A DNA stretch of 40,766 nt from Dermatophilus congolensis (GTDB lineage Bacteria > Actinomycetota > Actinomycetes > Actinomycetales > Dermatophilaceae), in assembly GCA_030538115.1 (NCBI GenBank), contig JAUNUP010000008.1, forward strand, positions 1-40,766, written 5' to 3'. Positions 26,587 to 34,092 of this stretch are shown here, piece by piece. Numbering within the stretch: position 1 is the stretch's first letter; each line of letters begins with the position of its first letter. Position numbers and translations under genes: made by a program. The notes beneath the pieces are model-generated. The model searched no databases. It was not told where the DNA came from and was given only the letters and a program-made list of their open reading frames with translations.

Positions 26587-26666
26587 CTTCTGCTAGCAGA
26601 ACTTGAGTGACGGGAACATAGTTTCCAAACTGTGGGTTCTCGCTTAACCTCTGCTAGCAGAACTTA
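26584..26666. repeat. Pair of near-identical palindromic repeats overlapping two convergent stop codons
   Basis: TAACTTCTGCTAGCAGAACTT (26584-26604) and TAACCTCTGCTAGCAGAACTT (26645-26665) match at 20 of 21 bases. Each centres on a palindrome: TTCTGCTAGCAGAA at 26588-26601 (14 bp) and TCTGCTAGCAGA at 26650-26661 (12 bp). The TAA that starts the first copy is the stop of the Wzy-like gene; TTA at 26664-26666 is the stop of the minus-strand methyltransferase-like gene. Between them ACATAGTTT and AAACTGTGG form an imperfect hairpin around 26616-26635. The pair fills almost the whole 77-bp gap. Confidence 0.85.
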
Positions 26667-27950
26667 GGGAAACCGGACCTGCTCGAGTACCGGTTGGGCC
26701 ACCCACCACGTCGTGTGGGTGAGGCCTCGGGTGGTGAGGTCTGTGACCACTTCTCTGGCTATGTCCCAGGTCAGGATCACTACCGTGTCCGGGACTGCCG
26801 CCACCAGGTCGTCGGGGGAGACGATCGGGATCGACGTTCCCGGGATTCGGCGGCCGTGTTTCGCGGGAGACAGGTCGGCCGTCATCGGCAGCAGGTCGGC
26901 GTCGACGCCCGCTGCGTTCAGGAAGACCACGCCCTTCGAGCCCGCACCGTAGGCCGCGACCCTTCGGCCGGCTGCGACCTCCGACTGCAGCAACTCCCGC
27001 AGACCCGCCCCCGCCTCGCGCGCGCGCCTCGCCAACGGGGCGTACCCCTCCGGAGTCGCCAAACCCGCCTCTGCCTCGGCTGCCAGTACCGCCCTCGCCG
27101 CTTCGTCCGGCTCTGCCCCCGCCCTCGCGACGACCACCAGGCAGCCGCCGAAGACGTCTTCCGGCCAGGCCGTTTCGACCTCCAGCCCGAACCGTTGCAC
27201 CGCCGCTCGCCACGACCCGAGCGAGAAATACAGCGGATGTCCGTGCCTGATCGAGTCGAACTGGCCCTGCGTCACCTGGGGGAGCGCGTGGTGGAACTCG
27301 ATCACCAGCCTCCCGCCCGGTGCCAGAGCCGCGACCCGCTCCGCGAGCTCAGCCTGCAGATCCTCCGCGTGGATGATCGACATGTTGTCGATCACCACAT
27401 CCGCGAGAACTGCGTCGCGCTCGTCATCCTCTGCGGTCGCGTCGCGCTCGCGATCGGCGACAGACAAAACACGTTCGTCATCCGCGGTAGCCGCGCCACG
27501 CTCGCGGCGGGCATCGTCATCAGAGTTCTCACGAGAGCTGGCTCCGAGCACCGTCAAGCCCGCCGCGCACAGCGCATCGGTCCACGATCCGCCGTGGTGG
27601 CTCGCGAATTCGCGCACCCGCGTGCCCGGTTCGAGATTGAGCCGATCTACCAGCCGACCCGACACCTCGACCGCGTGCCGCTTGAGCGTCGCGCTCTCCA
27701 CCGCGAGTGGCTCTTCCGGAGCAGGGGAGTCGTGCGACAACTGCGAGAGGCCGCACTCCGGGCACAGCACGAGACCCAGGGGCCACGTCGGGTCAGGCAC
27801 CCCCTCGCCGACGGGCGGAAAGTGGTCACACGCGGGCTGCTCGCCGAGGTCGACCACGGCGACCAGCGATGATGCACCGCAGCCCCGGCATGCCGAGACC
27901 GCCACCGCATCTCCTGCGTCCGAACCAGTCGCCACCTGCGCCTCACTCAT
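26664..27950 (-). CDS. C-methyltransferase-family protein lacking key catalytic residues
   Basis: The 428-residue protein has the layout of sugar C-methyltransferases such as TylC3/NovU/TcaB9: an N-terminal zinc module (ACRGCG and CPECG), a central methyltransferase-like domain, and the C-terminal domain with VAAYGAGSKGVVFLNAAG. Compared with its neighbour at 29623-30933, the centre is altered. EVASNDGYL of the SAM site is EFASHHGGS. GIEP is GASS. The catalytic YHEH is RHGH at about 232-235. An acidic, duplicated segment (27399-27506) replaces about 40 residues of the fold. I infer that it no longer binds SAM or methylates, but may have a structural or regulatory role. The ATG at 27950 has GAGGCGG eight bases upstream and is preferred over the GTG at 27959. 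It is 76 bases after the PIG-L gene's stop on the same side of the locus. Confidence 0.8.
   Translation of the reverse strand: MSEAQVATGSDAGDAVAVSACRGCGASSLVAVVDLGEQPACDHFPPVGEGVPDPTWPLGLVLCPECGLSQLSHDSPAPEEPLAVESATLKRHAVEVSGRLVDRLNLEPGTRVREFASHHGGSWTDALCAAGLTVLGASSRENSDDDARRERGAATADDERVLSVADRERDATAEDDERDAVLADVVIDNMSIIHAEDLQAELAERVAALAPGGRLVIEFHHALPQVTQGQFDSIRHGHPLYFSLGSWRAAVQRFGLEVETAWPEDVFGGCLVVVARAGAEPDEAARAVLAAEAEAGLATPEGYAPLARRAREAGAGLRELLQSEVAAGRRVAAYGAGSKGVVFLNAAGVDADLLPMTADLSPAKHGRRIPGTSIPIVSPDDLVAAVPDTVVILTWDIAREVVTDLTTRGLTHTTWWVAQPVLEQVRFP
27399..27506 (-). repeat. 54-bp imperfect tandem duplication inside the altered methyltransferase
   Basis: Unit one (27453-27506) codes for RERGAATADDERVLSVAD and unit two (27399-27452) for RERDATAEDDERDAVLAD. 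By hand the units match at 36 of 54 bases and 10 of 18 residues. The duplicated part is highly charged and sits where the SAM-binding domain should continue. Confidence 0.6.
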
Positions 27951-28035
27951 GTCGCCCACCGCCTCGTCATCGCCGTCACGACGGCACCCTCTGCTCCGTT
28001 CGATCGCCTGCGGTCGCTGCTCCGGCCACCCGACG

Positions 28036-28689
28036 TCAGAACGTCAGCACGGCCTTGTCGACCCTGAACGCCTCCGCGTACGGGGCCCGGCATTCCATGC
28101 CGCGCAGTCGCGCGAGGGCCGCGAACGTCTCGTACGACCACCAGTCCTTGCCGCGCTGGCTCGGGTAGTGCTCGTCGAGCACCTCCCACTTCGCCTGCAT
28201 CTGCGCAGGTGACAGTGGCACGTACACATTGGGGCGGGAGGCGCCGAGGTCTCCGTCCCATTTCGGGATCTCGAACTGCGCGACGAGGTGGTCGCGAAAC
28301 GCGGTCGGCGCGTACGTGCCGAGCAGCCGGTGGTCCTGGTGAGCGTCGGCTCCGTGGTGGGTGAGCACGAGATCCCAGGGCTCGCGCGAGAGCTCGGCGA
28401 GCACGTCTTTGACCTGGTCGTAGTGCGAGGGCAGGCGCGTGTCGGGCAGGTCGTGTACCCGCACGTCGAGGGACGCTCCGGCGACGAGCGCCGTCAGGCA
28501 CGCCTCGCTCTCCCGCGCGCGCTCGGGCACGGAGGTGAGGATCACGGCGGAGAACGCGGTGTCGGGCCGCTCGGCGGCGAGCCGGGCGAGCATGCCACCG
28601 GCTCCGATCTCGATGTCGTCGCAGTGCGCACCGAGAGCCAGCACCCGCAGGGGCCGGTCGGGCCGATCGGGGAGCGCCAACGGCAGCAC
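28036..28689 (-). CDS. PIG-L/LmbE-family zinc deacetylase
   Basis: This is a predicted metal-dependent N-deacetylase, 217 residues. It would remove an acetyl group from an N-acetylated sugar (as free NDP-sugar or in a glycan). The PIG-L signature is VLALGAHCDDIEIGAGGML, with the His-x-Asp-Asp zinc ligands, and the second ligand region HHGADAHQDHRLL. The frame is open further upstream, but that part overlaps the previous gene. I chose the GTG at 28689, one base from the stop of the cytidylyltransferase-like gene, because the family starts shortly after (RVLALGAH). The tight spacing suggests coupled translation and a shared role with that enzyme and the C-methyltransferase in making a modified sugar. 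Confidence 0.87.
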   Translation of the reverse strand: MLPLALPDRPDRPLRVLALGAHCDDIEIGAGGMLARLAAERPDTAFSAVILTSVPERARESEACLTALVAGASLDVRVHDLPDTRLPSHYDQVKDVLAELSREPWDLVLTHHGADAHQDHRLLGTYAPTAFRDHLVAQFEIPKWDGDLGASRPNVYVPLSPAQMQAKWEVLDEHYPSQRGKDWWSYETFAALARLRGMECRAPYAEAFRVDKAVLTF

Positions 28690-28690
28690 G

Positions 28691-29626
28691 TCAGCGTCCC
28701 GAGAGCAGAGGCACGACCGGCATCGAGCTGCCCGACCCGGCGACCGAAGCAACTCCAGACTCCGACGCATCGGCGCCAGTCGTCGCAGTCCCCGAGGCCA
28801 CTTTGTTCACCTCCGGCGGCACAGGCCCCGCCGAGCCGACCGGGTCGGTATTGCACGGCGGAGCCCACAGCGCCCACGGCATCGCGTCGGCCTTGGCCAG
28901 GTCATCGAGCACGACCCGCTCCTTGACGGTGTCGGCCGGCATCCAGAATCCGTCATACGGATACGCCAGCACCTGGCCCGCGCGGGCCAGCGTGGTGAGA
29001 GTGTCACCGACGAGGTCCTTGCCCGGCTCGAGGTGTTCGAGCAGTTCGCGGCGCATGACGAAGTAGCCGCCGTTCTCGCGCACGTTCATCGTCGCGACGG
29101 AGTGGATGTCGCTGACCCGCCTGTCGGCCTCGACATCGACCACGTGGAACGCCGACTGCGGCGGCACGGCCAGCAGGCTCGCGAGGGCATCGGAGGCGAC
29201 GAACGTGTCGACGATGTCGTCGAGCGGAGCGTCGGTGAGCACGTCGGCGTAGTTGGCGAGAAAGAACTCGTCGTCGCCGAGATGCGGAATCACGCGCCGC
29301 AGCCGCTCACCGATCGGTGTCTCGATGCCGGTGTGTACGAACGTGATCTTCCAGTCGGCGATGTCCGTGGAGAGGGGGCGCACCCGCCCGGCGTCGATGA
29401 CGAAGTCGTTGCTGTGCGTTTCGTCGTAGTCGAGAAAGTACTTCGAGATCTGCGCAGCCCCGTAGCCCATCGCGAGGATGAACTCCTTGTGCCCGAAGTG
29501 CGCGTAGTACCGCATGACGTGCCAGAGCAGGGGCCGGTCGCCGACCATCGCCATCGGTTTGGGGATGTCGGCGCTACCGTCGCGCATCCGCATGCCGTAG
29601 CCGCCGCAGAACAGCACGACCTTCAT
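28691..29626 (-). CDS. Glucose-1-phosphate cytidylyltransferase-like nucleotidyltransferase
   Basis: This enzyme of the sugar-phosphate nucleotidyltransferase superfamily would make an activated NDP-sugar, probably CDP-glucose, from glucose 1-phosphate. The 311-residue protein opens with KVVLFCGGYGMRMR (the GGxGxR nucleotide loop), IPKPMAMVGDRPLLWHVMRYY and FILAMGYGAAQISKYFLDY. The active-site region has FFLANYADVLTD, ENGGYFVMRRE and DGFWMPADTVKE, as in RfbF/DdhA types. The last 50 residues are a Ser/Ala/Gly-rich tail that the family does not need. The ATG at 29626 overlaps the stop of the C-methyltransferase gene by four bases. No CDP-glucose 4,6-dehydratase is present in the window, so the next step must be encoded elsewhere or the product differs. 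Confidence 0.87.
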   Translation of the reverse strand: MKVVLFCGGYGMRMRDGSADIPKPMAMVGDRPLLWHVMRYYAHFGHKEFILAMGYGAAQISKYFLDYDETHSNDFVIDAGRVRPLSTDIADWKITFVHTGIETPIGERLRRVIPHLGDDEFFLANYADVLTDAPLDDIVDTFVASDALASLLAVPPQSAFHVVDVEADRRVSDIHSVATMNVRENGGYFVMRRELLEHLEPGKDLVGDTLTTLARAGQVLAYPYDGFWMPADTVKERVVLDDLAKADAMPWALWAPPCNTDPVGSAGPVPPEVNKVASGTATTGADASESGVASVAGSGSSMPVVPLLSGR

Positions 29627-30933
29627 CGAACGTCCCCTTCCGGGTTCTTTTCGGGTGTTGTGGGTTCTTCGAATTCGAGCCGCGGGATCGCGTACACGAG
29701 GGTTCCGCCCCAGTCGGCGACGTAGTGCAGTTGCGCGCTGATCTCGGCGCGCAGGTTCCACGGCATCACCAGCACGTAGTCGGGGCGGGCCTCGGCCAGC
29801 GCGTCGGGGTGACGGATGGGGATGCGGCTGCCCGGAAGGTAGTGGCCGTGCTTGTGGTGGTTGCGGTCGACCGTGAACGGCAGCAGGTCTCGGCTGATGC
29901 CGCAGTAGTTGAGCAGCGTGTTGCCCTTGCCGGGGGCGCCGTAGGCCGCGACGGTCTTGCCCGCCTCTTGGGTGTCGAGCAGAAAGCGCATGAGGTCGCG
30001 CTTCACGGCCTGCACGGAGGCGTCGAAGCCGGCGTGGCCCTGCACCGTGTGGAGTCCGGCCTCGGCCTCCGCTGCCAGCACGCGGGCGACGGCCTCGCTC
30101 ACGGCAGCACCCTGGGCGCCTCCCGCCTCCTGCACGGCTTCTTCGTGGCGCGCGAAAACACGCAGCGAGCCGCCGTGGCTTGCCAGCTCTTCGACATCGG
30201 TGACGACCAGCCCGCCGAGCGCGAGCGCTCGCTGCAGCGTGAGCAGCGTGTAGTACTGGAAGTGCTCGTGGTAGATCGTGTCGAACTGGCGGTGCTCGAT
30301 GAGCCGGGCCAGGTGCGGCACCTCGATCGTCAGCGTGCCGTGCGGGGCGAGCAGCAGCGACAACCCGATCGTGAAATCGCGCAGGTCGGGCACGTGGGCG
30401 TAGACGTTGTTGGCGGCCACGAGGTCGGCTTGCCCATGCTCGGCCACCACGGCCTTCGCGGTCGCCTCGCCGAGAAATTCGACCACGGTCGGGATGCCGA
30501 TCGCCTGCGCCGCAGCGGCGGTGTTCGCGGTCGGCTCGATGCCGAGCACTCCGATGCCCATGTCCTTGAAGTGGCGCAGCAGGTAGCCGTCGTTGGAGGC
30601 CACTTCGAACACCGTCGACGAGGCGGTCAGGCCGAGTGCGTCGCGCATGGCCTCGGCGTACCGGCGCGCGTGCTCGACCCAGGAGGTCGAGAACGATGAG
30701 AAGTAGGCGTACGAGTCGGTGAAGATCTCCTCCGCCGGAATCACCTCGGGCACCTGAACGAGCAGGCACTCGTCGCAGATGCGGGCGTGCAGCGGGTAAT
30801 AGGCCTCGCCCGCCTCGACGGTCTGCTCCGACAGGATCGCCTCGCACGGCGGCGACGCGCCGAGATCGACGAACGTCGTTCGCAGGTCGGAGTCGCAAAT
30901 GCGGCACCGGAGTGTGGCCGAGGCGTGCGTCAC
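29623..30933 (-). CDS. SAM-dependent sugar C-methyltransferase (TylC3/NovU/TcaB9-like)
   Basis: This enzyme adds a methyl branch to a sugar carbon, normally of a 4-keto-6-deoxy NDP-sugar. The 436-residue protein has all parts of the family. The zinc-binding N-terminus has LRCRICDSD and ICDECLL. The SAM-binding motif is VFEVASNDGYLLRHF with GVLGIEPTANTA. The core has DLVAANNVYAHVPDLRDF. The catalytic motif IYHEHFQYY lies at about 218-226. The C-terminal domain has VAAYGAPGKGNTLLNYCG and FTVDRNHHKHGHYLPG. Start is a GTG at 30933 with AAAGG six to seven bases upstream. It is coupled (ATGA overlap) to the cytidylyltransferase-like gene. Its intact motifs provide the reference for judging the altered paralogue at 26664-27950. 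Confidence 0.92.
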   Translation of the reverse strand: MTHASATLRCRICDSDLRTTFVDLGASPPCEAILSEQTVEAGEAYYPLHARICDECLLVQVPEVIPAEEIFTDSYAYFSSFSTSWVEHARRYAEAMRDALGLTASSTVFEVASNDGYLLRHFKDMGIGVLGIEPTANTAAAAQAIGIPTVVEFLGEATAKAVVAEHGQADLVAANNVYAHVPDLRDFTIGLSLLLAPHGTLTIEVPHLARLIEHRQFDTIYHEHFQYYTLLTLQRALALGGLVVTDVEELASHGGSLRVFARHEEAVQEAGGAQGAAVSEAVARVLAAEAEAGLHTVQGHAGFDASVQAVKRDLMRFLLDTQEAGKTVAAYGAPGKGNTLLNYCGISRDLLPFTVDRNHHKHGHYLPGSRIPIRHPDALAEARPDYVLVMPWNLRAEISAQLHYVADWGGTLVYAIPRLEFEEPTTPEKNPEGDVR

Positions 30934-31117
30934 CGTCAGGCCTTTCTTCGAGGCGGGATGCGAATGGAGGTGGGCGGCCTCCCGAGGTTGCGGGCCACAC
31001 TGCCTGCTCGCTGCCTGATCGACGGAGCCCGGGAGACCGTCTTGTCACGAAGTCTAGGAGCGGGCGTGGGTGCCCTGCCCGAGCGTGGGTGTGTCCGTGA
31101 AAAGCCTGGCTAACACA

Positions 31118-31127
31118 GCGAATTCGC
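31118..31127. promoter_or_regulatory. 10-bp palindrome upstream of the sugar-modification genes
   Basis: GCGAATTCGC is a perfect palindrome in the 229-bp gap between the GT4 stop (31163) and the methyltransferase start (30933), both on the minus strand. It lies inside a looser AGCCT...AGGCT repeat (31103-31132). The gap is long enough for a separate promoter; I could not identify one. Confidence 0.3.
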
Positions 31128-31162
31128 AGGCTCGTTCAGTCTGCGCGAGTGGGTTGCTCGTG

Positions 31163-32350
31163 TCAGGAAGACTGCGTCGTGCCCGGACGCGTGAGCCTGC
31201 GCAGGGGGCGGAGGGTGCCGCGCGCGGCCTCCCAACGACCTCCGCGCTCGACACGATGCGGACCGTGCGCGCGCCGCCGGGGCACGAGCGCGGCGTCGAG
31301 CACACCGCGCAGGTCTTCGGCCATGTGGCGGGAGGTGAACATCTCTTCGACCACGGCCCGGCCGCGTTCGCCCATCGCACGTGCGCGCGCCGGGTCACGC
31401 AGCAGCGACTCGACGGCCCGCGCCATCGCAGGCGCGTCGCCGGCCGGCACGAGGAGCCCGGTCTCGCCGTGTCGCACGTAATCGGACAGGCCGGGGTTGT
31501 CGGTCACCACGAGCGGCCGTCCGCTGGCCATCGTCTCGAGGATCACGGTCAGCCCCGACCCCTGGCGCGTGGGGTGCAGGGCTACGGCCACGATGGAGGC
31601 GCGGGCGTAGCAGCCGCGCACGGCGTCGTCCATGCGCCGCCGGTGTACGAGCGAGAACGAGGGGTCGACGTTGACGGGCAGCGTCGTCGCGAGCTCGAAC
31701 CGCATCGGCACCTGCGCGTGGGCGGCGTTCATCGCCGTGACCAGCGTCGTGTGGTCGCGCATGCGGTCGTCGCCCACGCTGAACACCATGGGCGTGCCCG
31801 TGGGCCACGGGGCGGGGGTGAAGTGGTCGGCGTCGATGCCCAGCCGCACCGTGTGCACCTTGTCGGCAGGCACTCCGAACCCCGTGGTCAGCGGCTCGAC
31901 CATGGCCGAGCATTGCGTGAACATGCCCGCCATTCGGCCGAGCGCCGCTCGAGCGACCACCCGGTGGGCCATGCTCAGCTCGCGTACGTTCTCCAGCCAC
32001 GCGACGCCCGACACCACAGGCGGACCGCAGGGGCTCAGCGCGGAAGGGATTCCCGCATCCTCGTCCATGCAGAGCACCACGTCGGCGAAGCGACGGGCCG
32101 GGTCGCGGGCGGCCAGCACGGCGGGCACGATATCGAGGCCTGCCGCCGAGCGGCGCGCGAGGCGGGACAGGTCGCTGACACCGGGAGACATCCGCGAATT
32201 TCTGAACTGCACGTGGCAGCCGAAGTCTTCGAGTAGATGCAGGCCGTAGGGGGTGGCATCGGGTACGAGGCCCTGGGCGTGGCGACGGCGCCAGCCATGC
32301 GGGTCGAGTTCTCTCGCGAACTCCACGAAGACGTGAAGTTCGCGATCCAT
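31163..32350 (-). CDS. Glycosyltransferase family 4
   Basis: This is a predicted GT-B glycosyltransferase of 395 residues. The N-terminal domain (MDRELHVFVEFARELDPHGWRRR; YGLHLLEDFGCHVQF; ADVVLCMDEDAGIPSALS; PPVVSGVAWLENV) is divergent from the other GT4 proteins here. The C-terminal donor domain has FSVGDDRMRDHTTLV, VAVALHPTRQGSGLTVILETMASGRPLVVTDNPGL and HGETGLLVPAGDAPA, with E-T as the second acid region of the motif. The last 40 residues are basic. The ATG at 32350 is preceded by GGGGGAAGAG. It heads the minus-strand sugar-modification block, 229 bases from the methyltransferase, and is divergent from the second flippase. Which sugar it adds cannot be told. Confidence 0.85.
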   Translation of the reverse strand: MDRELHVFVEFARELDPHGWRRRHAQGLVPDATPYGLHLLEDFGCHVQFRNSRMSPGVSDLSRLARRSAAGLDIVPAVLAARDPARRFADVVLCMDEDAGIPSALSPCGPPVVSGVAWLENVRELSMAHRVVARAALGRMAGMFTQCSAMVEPLTTGFGVPADKVHTVRLGIDADHFTPAPWPTGTPMVFSVGDDRMRDHTTLVTAMNAAHAQVPMRFELATTLPVNVDPSFSLVHRRRMDDAVRGCYARASIVAVALHPTRQGSGLTVILETMASGRPLVVTDNPGLSDYVRHGETGLLVPAGDAPAMARAVESLLRDPARARAMGERGRAVVEEMFTSRHMAEDLRGVLDAALVPRRRAHGPHRVERGGRWEAARGTLRPLRRLTRPGTTQSS

Positions 32351-32691
32351 CTCTTCCCCCGTGGTCGACCCCTGTGAAATCCCGTGCTCGGCACTCTATC
32401 CGCTTGTGGTTGTGGGGAACTCGGGCGTGGACCTGGGGCGGGTCGGGGCCGGTCACGTAGAGGAGCCGGGATCTCACCTCTCGTGAATTCCCCATGGGGA
32501 GTAAGAGACTCGCGGTTCTATATGCGCCGCACGTCGCGGAGTGAGGCGGTGCGGTCGCCGCTTGTGGGTGCTCCCAGTGCCCACAGGGCCCCGGCCGACC
32601 TCCGGGAGGCGCGGCTATGCTGCCTGAGCGACGTTGGTATACGCCGTTATTCGCGTTTTGATCGCTGTCTTCTACGGGTCTGGGGGTCGTC
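32351..32691. other. 341-bp divergent intergenic region
   Basis: This gap lies between the GT4 start (minus) and the second flippase start (plus). It contains a 12-bp perfect palindrome TCCCCATGGGGA at 32489-32500, TATATG at 32519-32524 and TATGCT at 32616-32621 as possible -10 elements (no matching -35), and a small TGTGGG/CCCACA inverted repeat (32563-32568, 32580-32585). No open frame with family sequence was seen. Confidence 0.45.
32489..32500. promoter_or_regulatory. 12-bp perfect palindrome in divergent promoter region
   Basis: TCCCCATGGGGA is a perfect palindrome about 140 bases before the GT4 start and 190 before the flippase start, near the middle of the divergent gap and 18 bases from a TATATG. 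The position suits an operator serving both genes; binding is not shown. Confidence 0.4.
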
Positions 32692-34092
32692 TTGGCGTCA
32701 GGCGGAGTGCTGCGCGGAGCGGGCACGATGGTCGCCTCCCGAGCCTTCGGCCTCGTCTTCACGTTCGTTCAGATCAAGCTCTCGGTCAGCTACCTCAGCC
32801 CCCACGGTTACGGCCTGCTGAGCACAGCCGTGCTTCTGGTCGGCGCGTTCGAGGTTCTCACGGAGCTCGGGCTCGGCAACATCGTCGTGCGTCGCGTGAG
32901 CGGCGGAGCCGACCTGCACCACACGGTCGGCCTGGCCAAGGCCATCGCCCTGACGATCATGCTGCCGCTCGTGGCCGTGGCTGTCGGCACCGGGTTCGTG
33001 CTCTACGACGATCCGCAGGTGTTGCAAGGAGTCTCGATCGTCGCGGTGGGGCTCGCCGCCACGGTGTGGTCGGCGACGTTCGTGCCGATCGCGCAACTTT
33101 CCGACAAGTTCGGCGGAGTCTCGGTGGCCGACGTGGTCGGGCGCGTGGTGAGCCTGTCGATCGTCATCGCGGCGGTCGCGCTCGACCTCGGGCTGATCGC
33201 GTTCTTCATCGCCCAGCTCGCCGCTCCGATCGCTCGCGCACTCATCTCTCATCTGTGGGGGAGGCGCCAGGGGCACTTTCCGCCGATCTTCGCGTGGCAC
33301 CAGATGTGGGCCCTGCTGCGCGAAGCCCTGCCACTGACCTACATCGCGATCGTCAGCGGCCTCTACTTTCAGCTCGACGGCCTGCTGCTCACCAAGCTCA
33401 CCACCCCGACCGACGTGGGCGCGTACAACCTCGCCTACCGGATCATCGTGAACCTCAACATCATCGGCACCGCGGTCGCGGCGGTACTCATCGCCCGCTA
33501 CTCCCGCGCAGCCGCGGTCAGTGACGAGCGGTACCGGCACGCGCTGCGTCTGTCGGTGCCGCCGCTGTTGGCGCTGTGCCTGCCGATCGCGGTGCTGCTG
33601 TGGCCGTTCAGCGCCGACCTCATCCGGTTGGTCGGCTCGGAGGAGTTCGTGCCGATCTCGACGCACCCGCTGAGCCTGCTCTGGGGTGCCGCGGCGATCG
33701 CCCTGCTCACGACCGTGATCTCGTCGGCCCTGGTCGCGGGCCACGCGCAGAACTTTCTCGCCACGCTCAACACCGTCAACCTCGCGCTCAACCTCGTACT
33801 GATCCCGCGCTACGGCGCCACCGGTGCGGCGATCGCGCTGATCTGCACCGAACTGTCGGGGCTGGTCGTGTGCCTCGTCATGTTGACCCGACGTCTCTCG
33901 AGGTTCATCCCCCTGCGCGCCACGTTCACGCTGTTCGCCTGCGCCGCGGCCGCGCTCGTGATCGAGCACCTGCTCGGCGACGTGTACTGGGTGCTGCGCG
34001 GCCTGATCGTGGCCGCCGCCTTCTACGCCCTCGCGGTGCTGACCCGCGCGGTCACCCTCAAAGACCTGCGCGAGCTGTCGGAATCGACATGA
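32692..34092 (+). CDS. Lipopolysaccharide/oligosaccharide flippase (Wzx-type), second copy
   Basis: The 466-residue protein is a MOP-superfamily flippase with about 12 to 14 helices. It starts VLRGAGTMVASRAFGLVFTFVQIKLSVSYLSPHGYG and has ELGLGNIVVRR at the end of the second helix, typical of polysaccharide flippases. Later segments include YFQLDGLLLTKLTTPTDVGAYNLAYRI and LIPRYGATGAAIALICTE, both familiar in Wzx proteins. The start is uncertain: TTG 32692 has TGGGGGT four bases upstream and reads MASGG; GTG 32707 and ATG 32728 are alternatives. Its stop overlaps the ATG of the next glycosyltransferase gene by four bases (34089-34092). With the first flippase (3983-5485) it makes two flippase genes in one locus. 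Confidence 0.9.
   Translation: MASGGVLRGAGTMVASRAFGLVFTFVQIKLSVSYLSPHGYGLLSTAVLLVGAFEVLTELGLGNIVVRRVSGGADLHHTVGLAKAIALTIMLPLVAVAVGTGFVLYDDPQVLQGVSIVAVGLAATVWSATFVPIAQLSDKFGGVSVADVVGRVVSLSIVIAAVALDLGLIAFFIAQLAAPIARALISHLWGRRQGHFPPIFAWHQMWALLREALPLTYIAIVSGLYFQLDGLLLTKLTTPTDVGAYNLAYRIIVNLNIIGTAVAAVLIARYSRAAAVSDERYRHALRLSVPPLLALCLPIAVLLWPFSADLIRLVGSEEFVPISTHPLSLLWGAAAIALLTTVISSALVAGHAQNFLATLNTVNLALNLVLIPRYGATGAAIALICTELSGLVVCLVMLTRRLSRFIPLRATFTLFACAAAALVIEHLLGDVYWVLRGLIVAAAFYALAVLTRAVTLKDLRELSEST

Noticed and set aside
29627..31048. Open extension upstream of the cytidylyltransferase-like gene
   Set aside because: The extension is Arg/Gly-rich and runs opposite or out of frame with the intact C-methyltransferase; family homology begins at the ATG at 29626.
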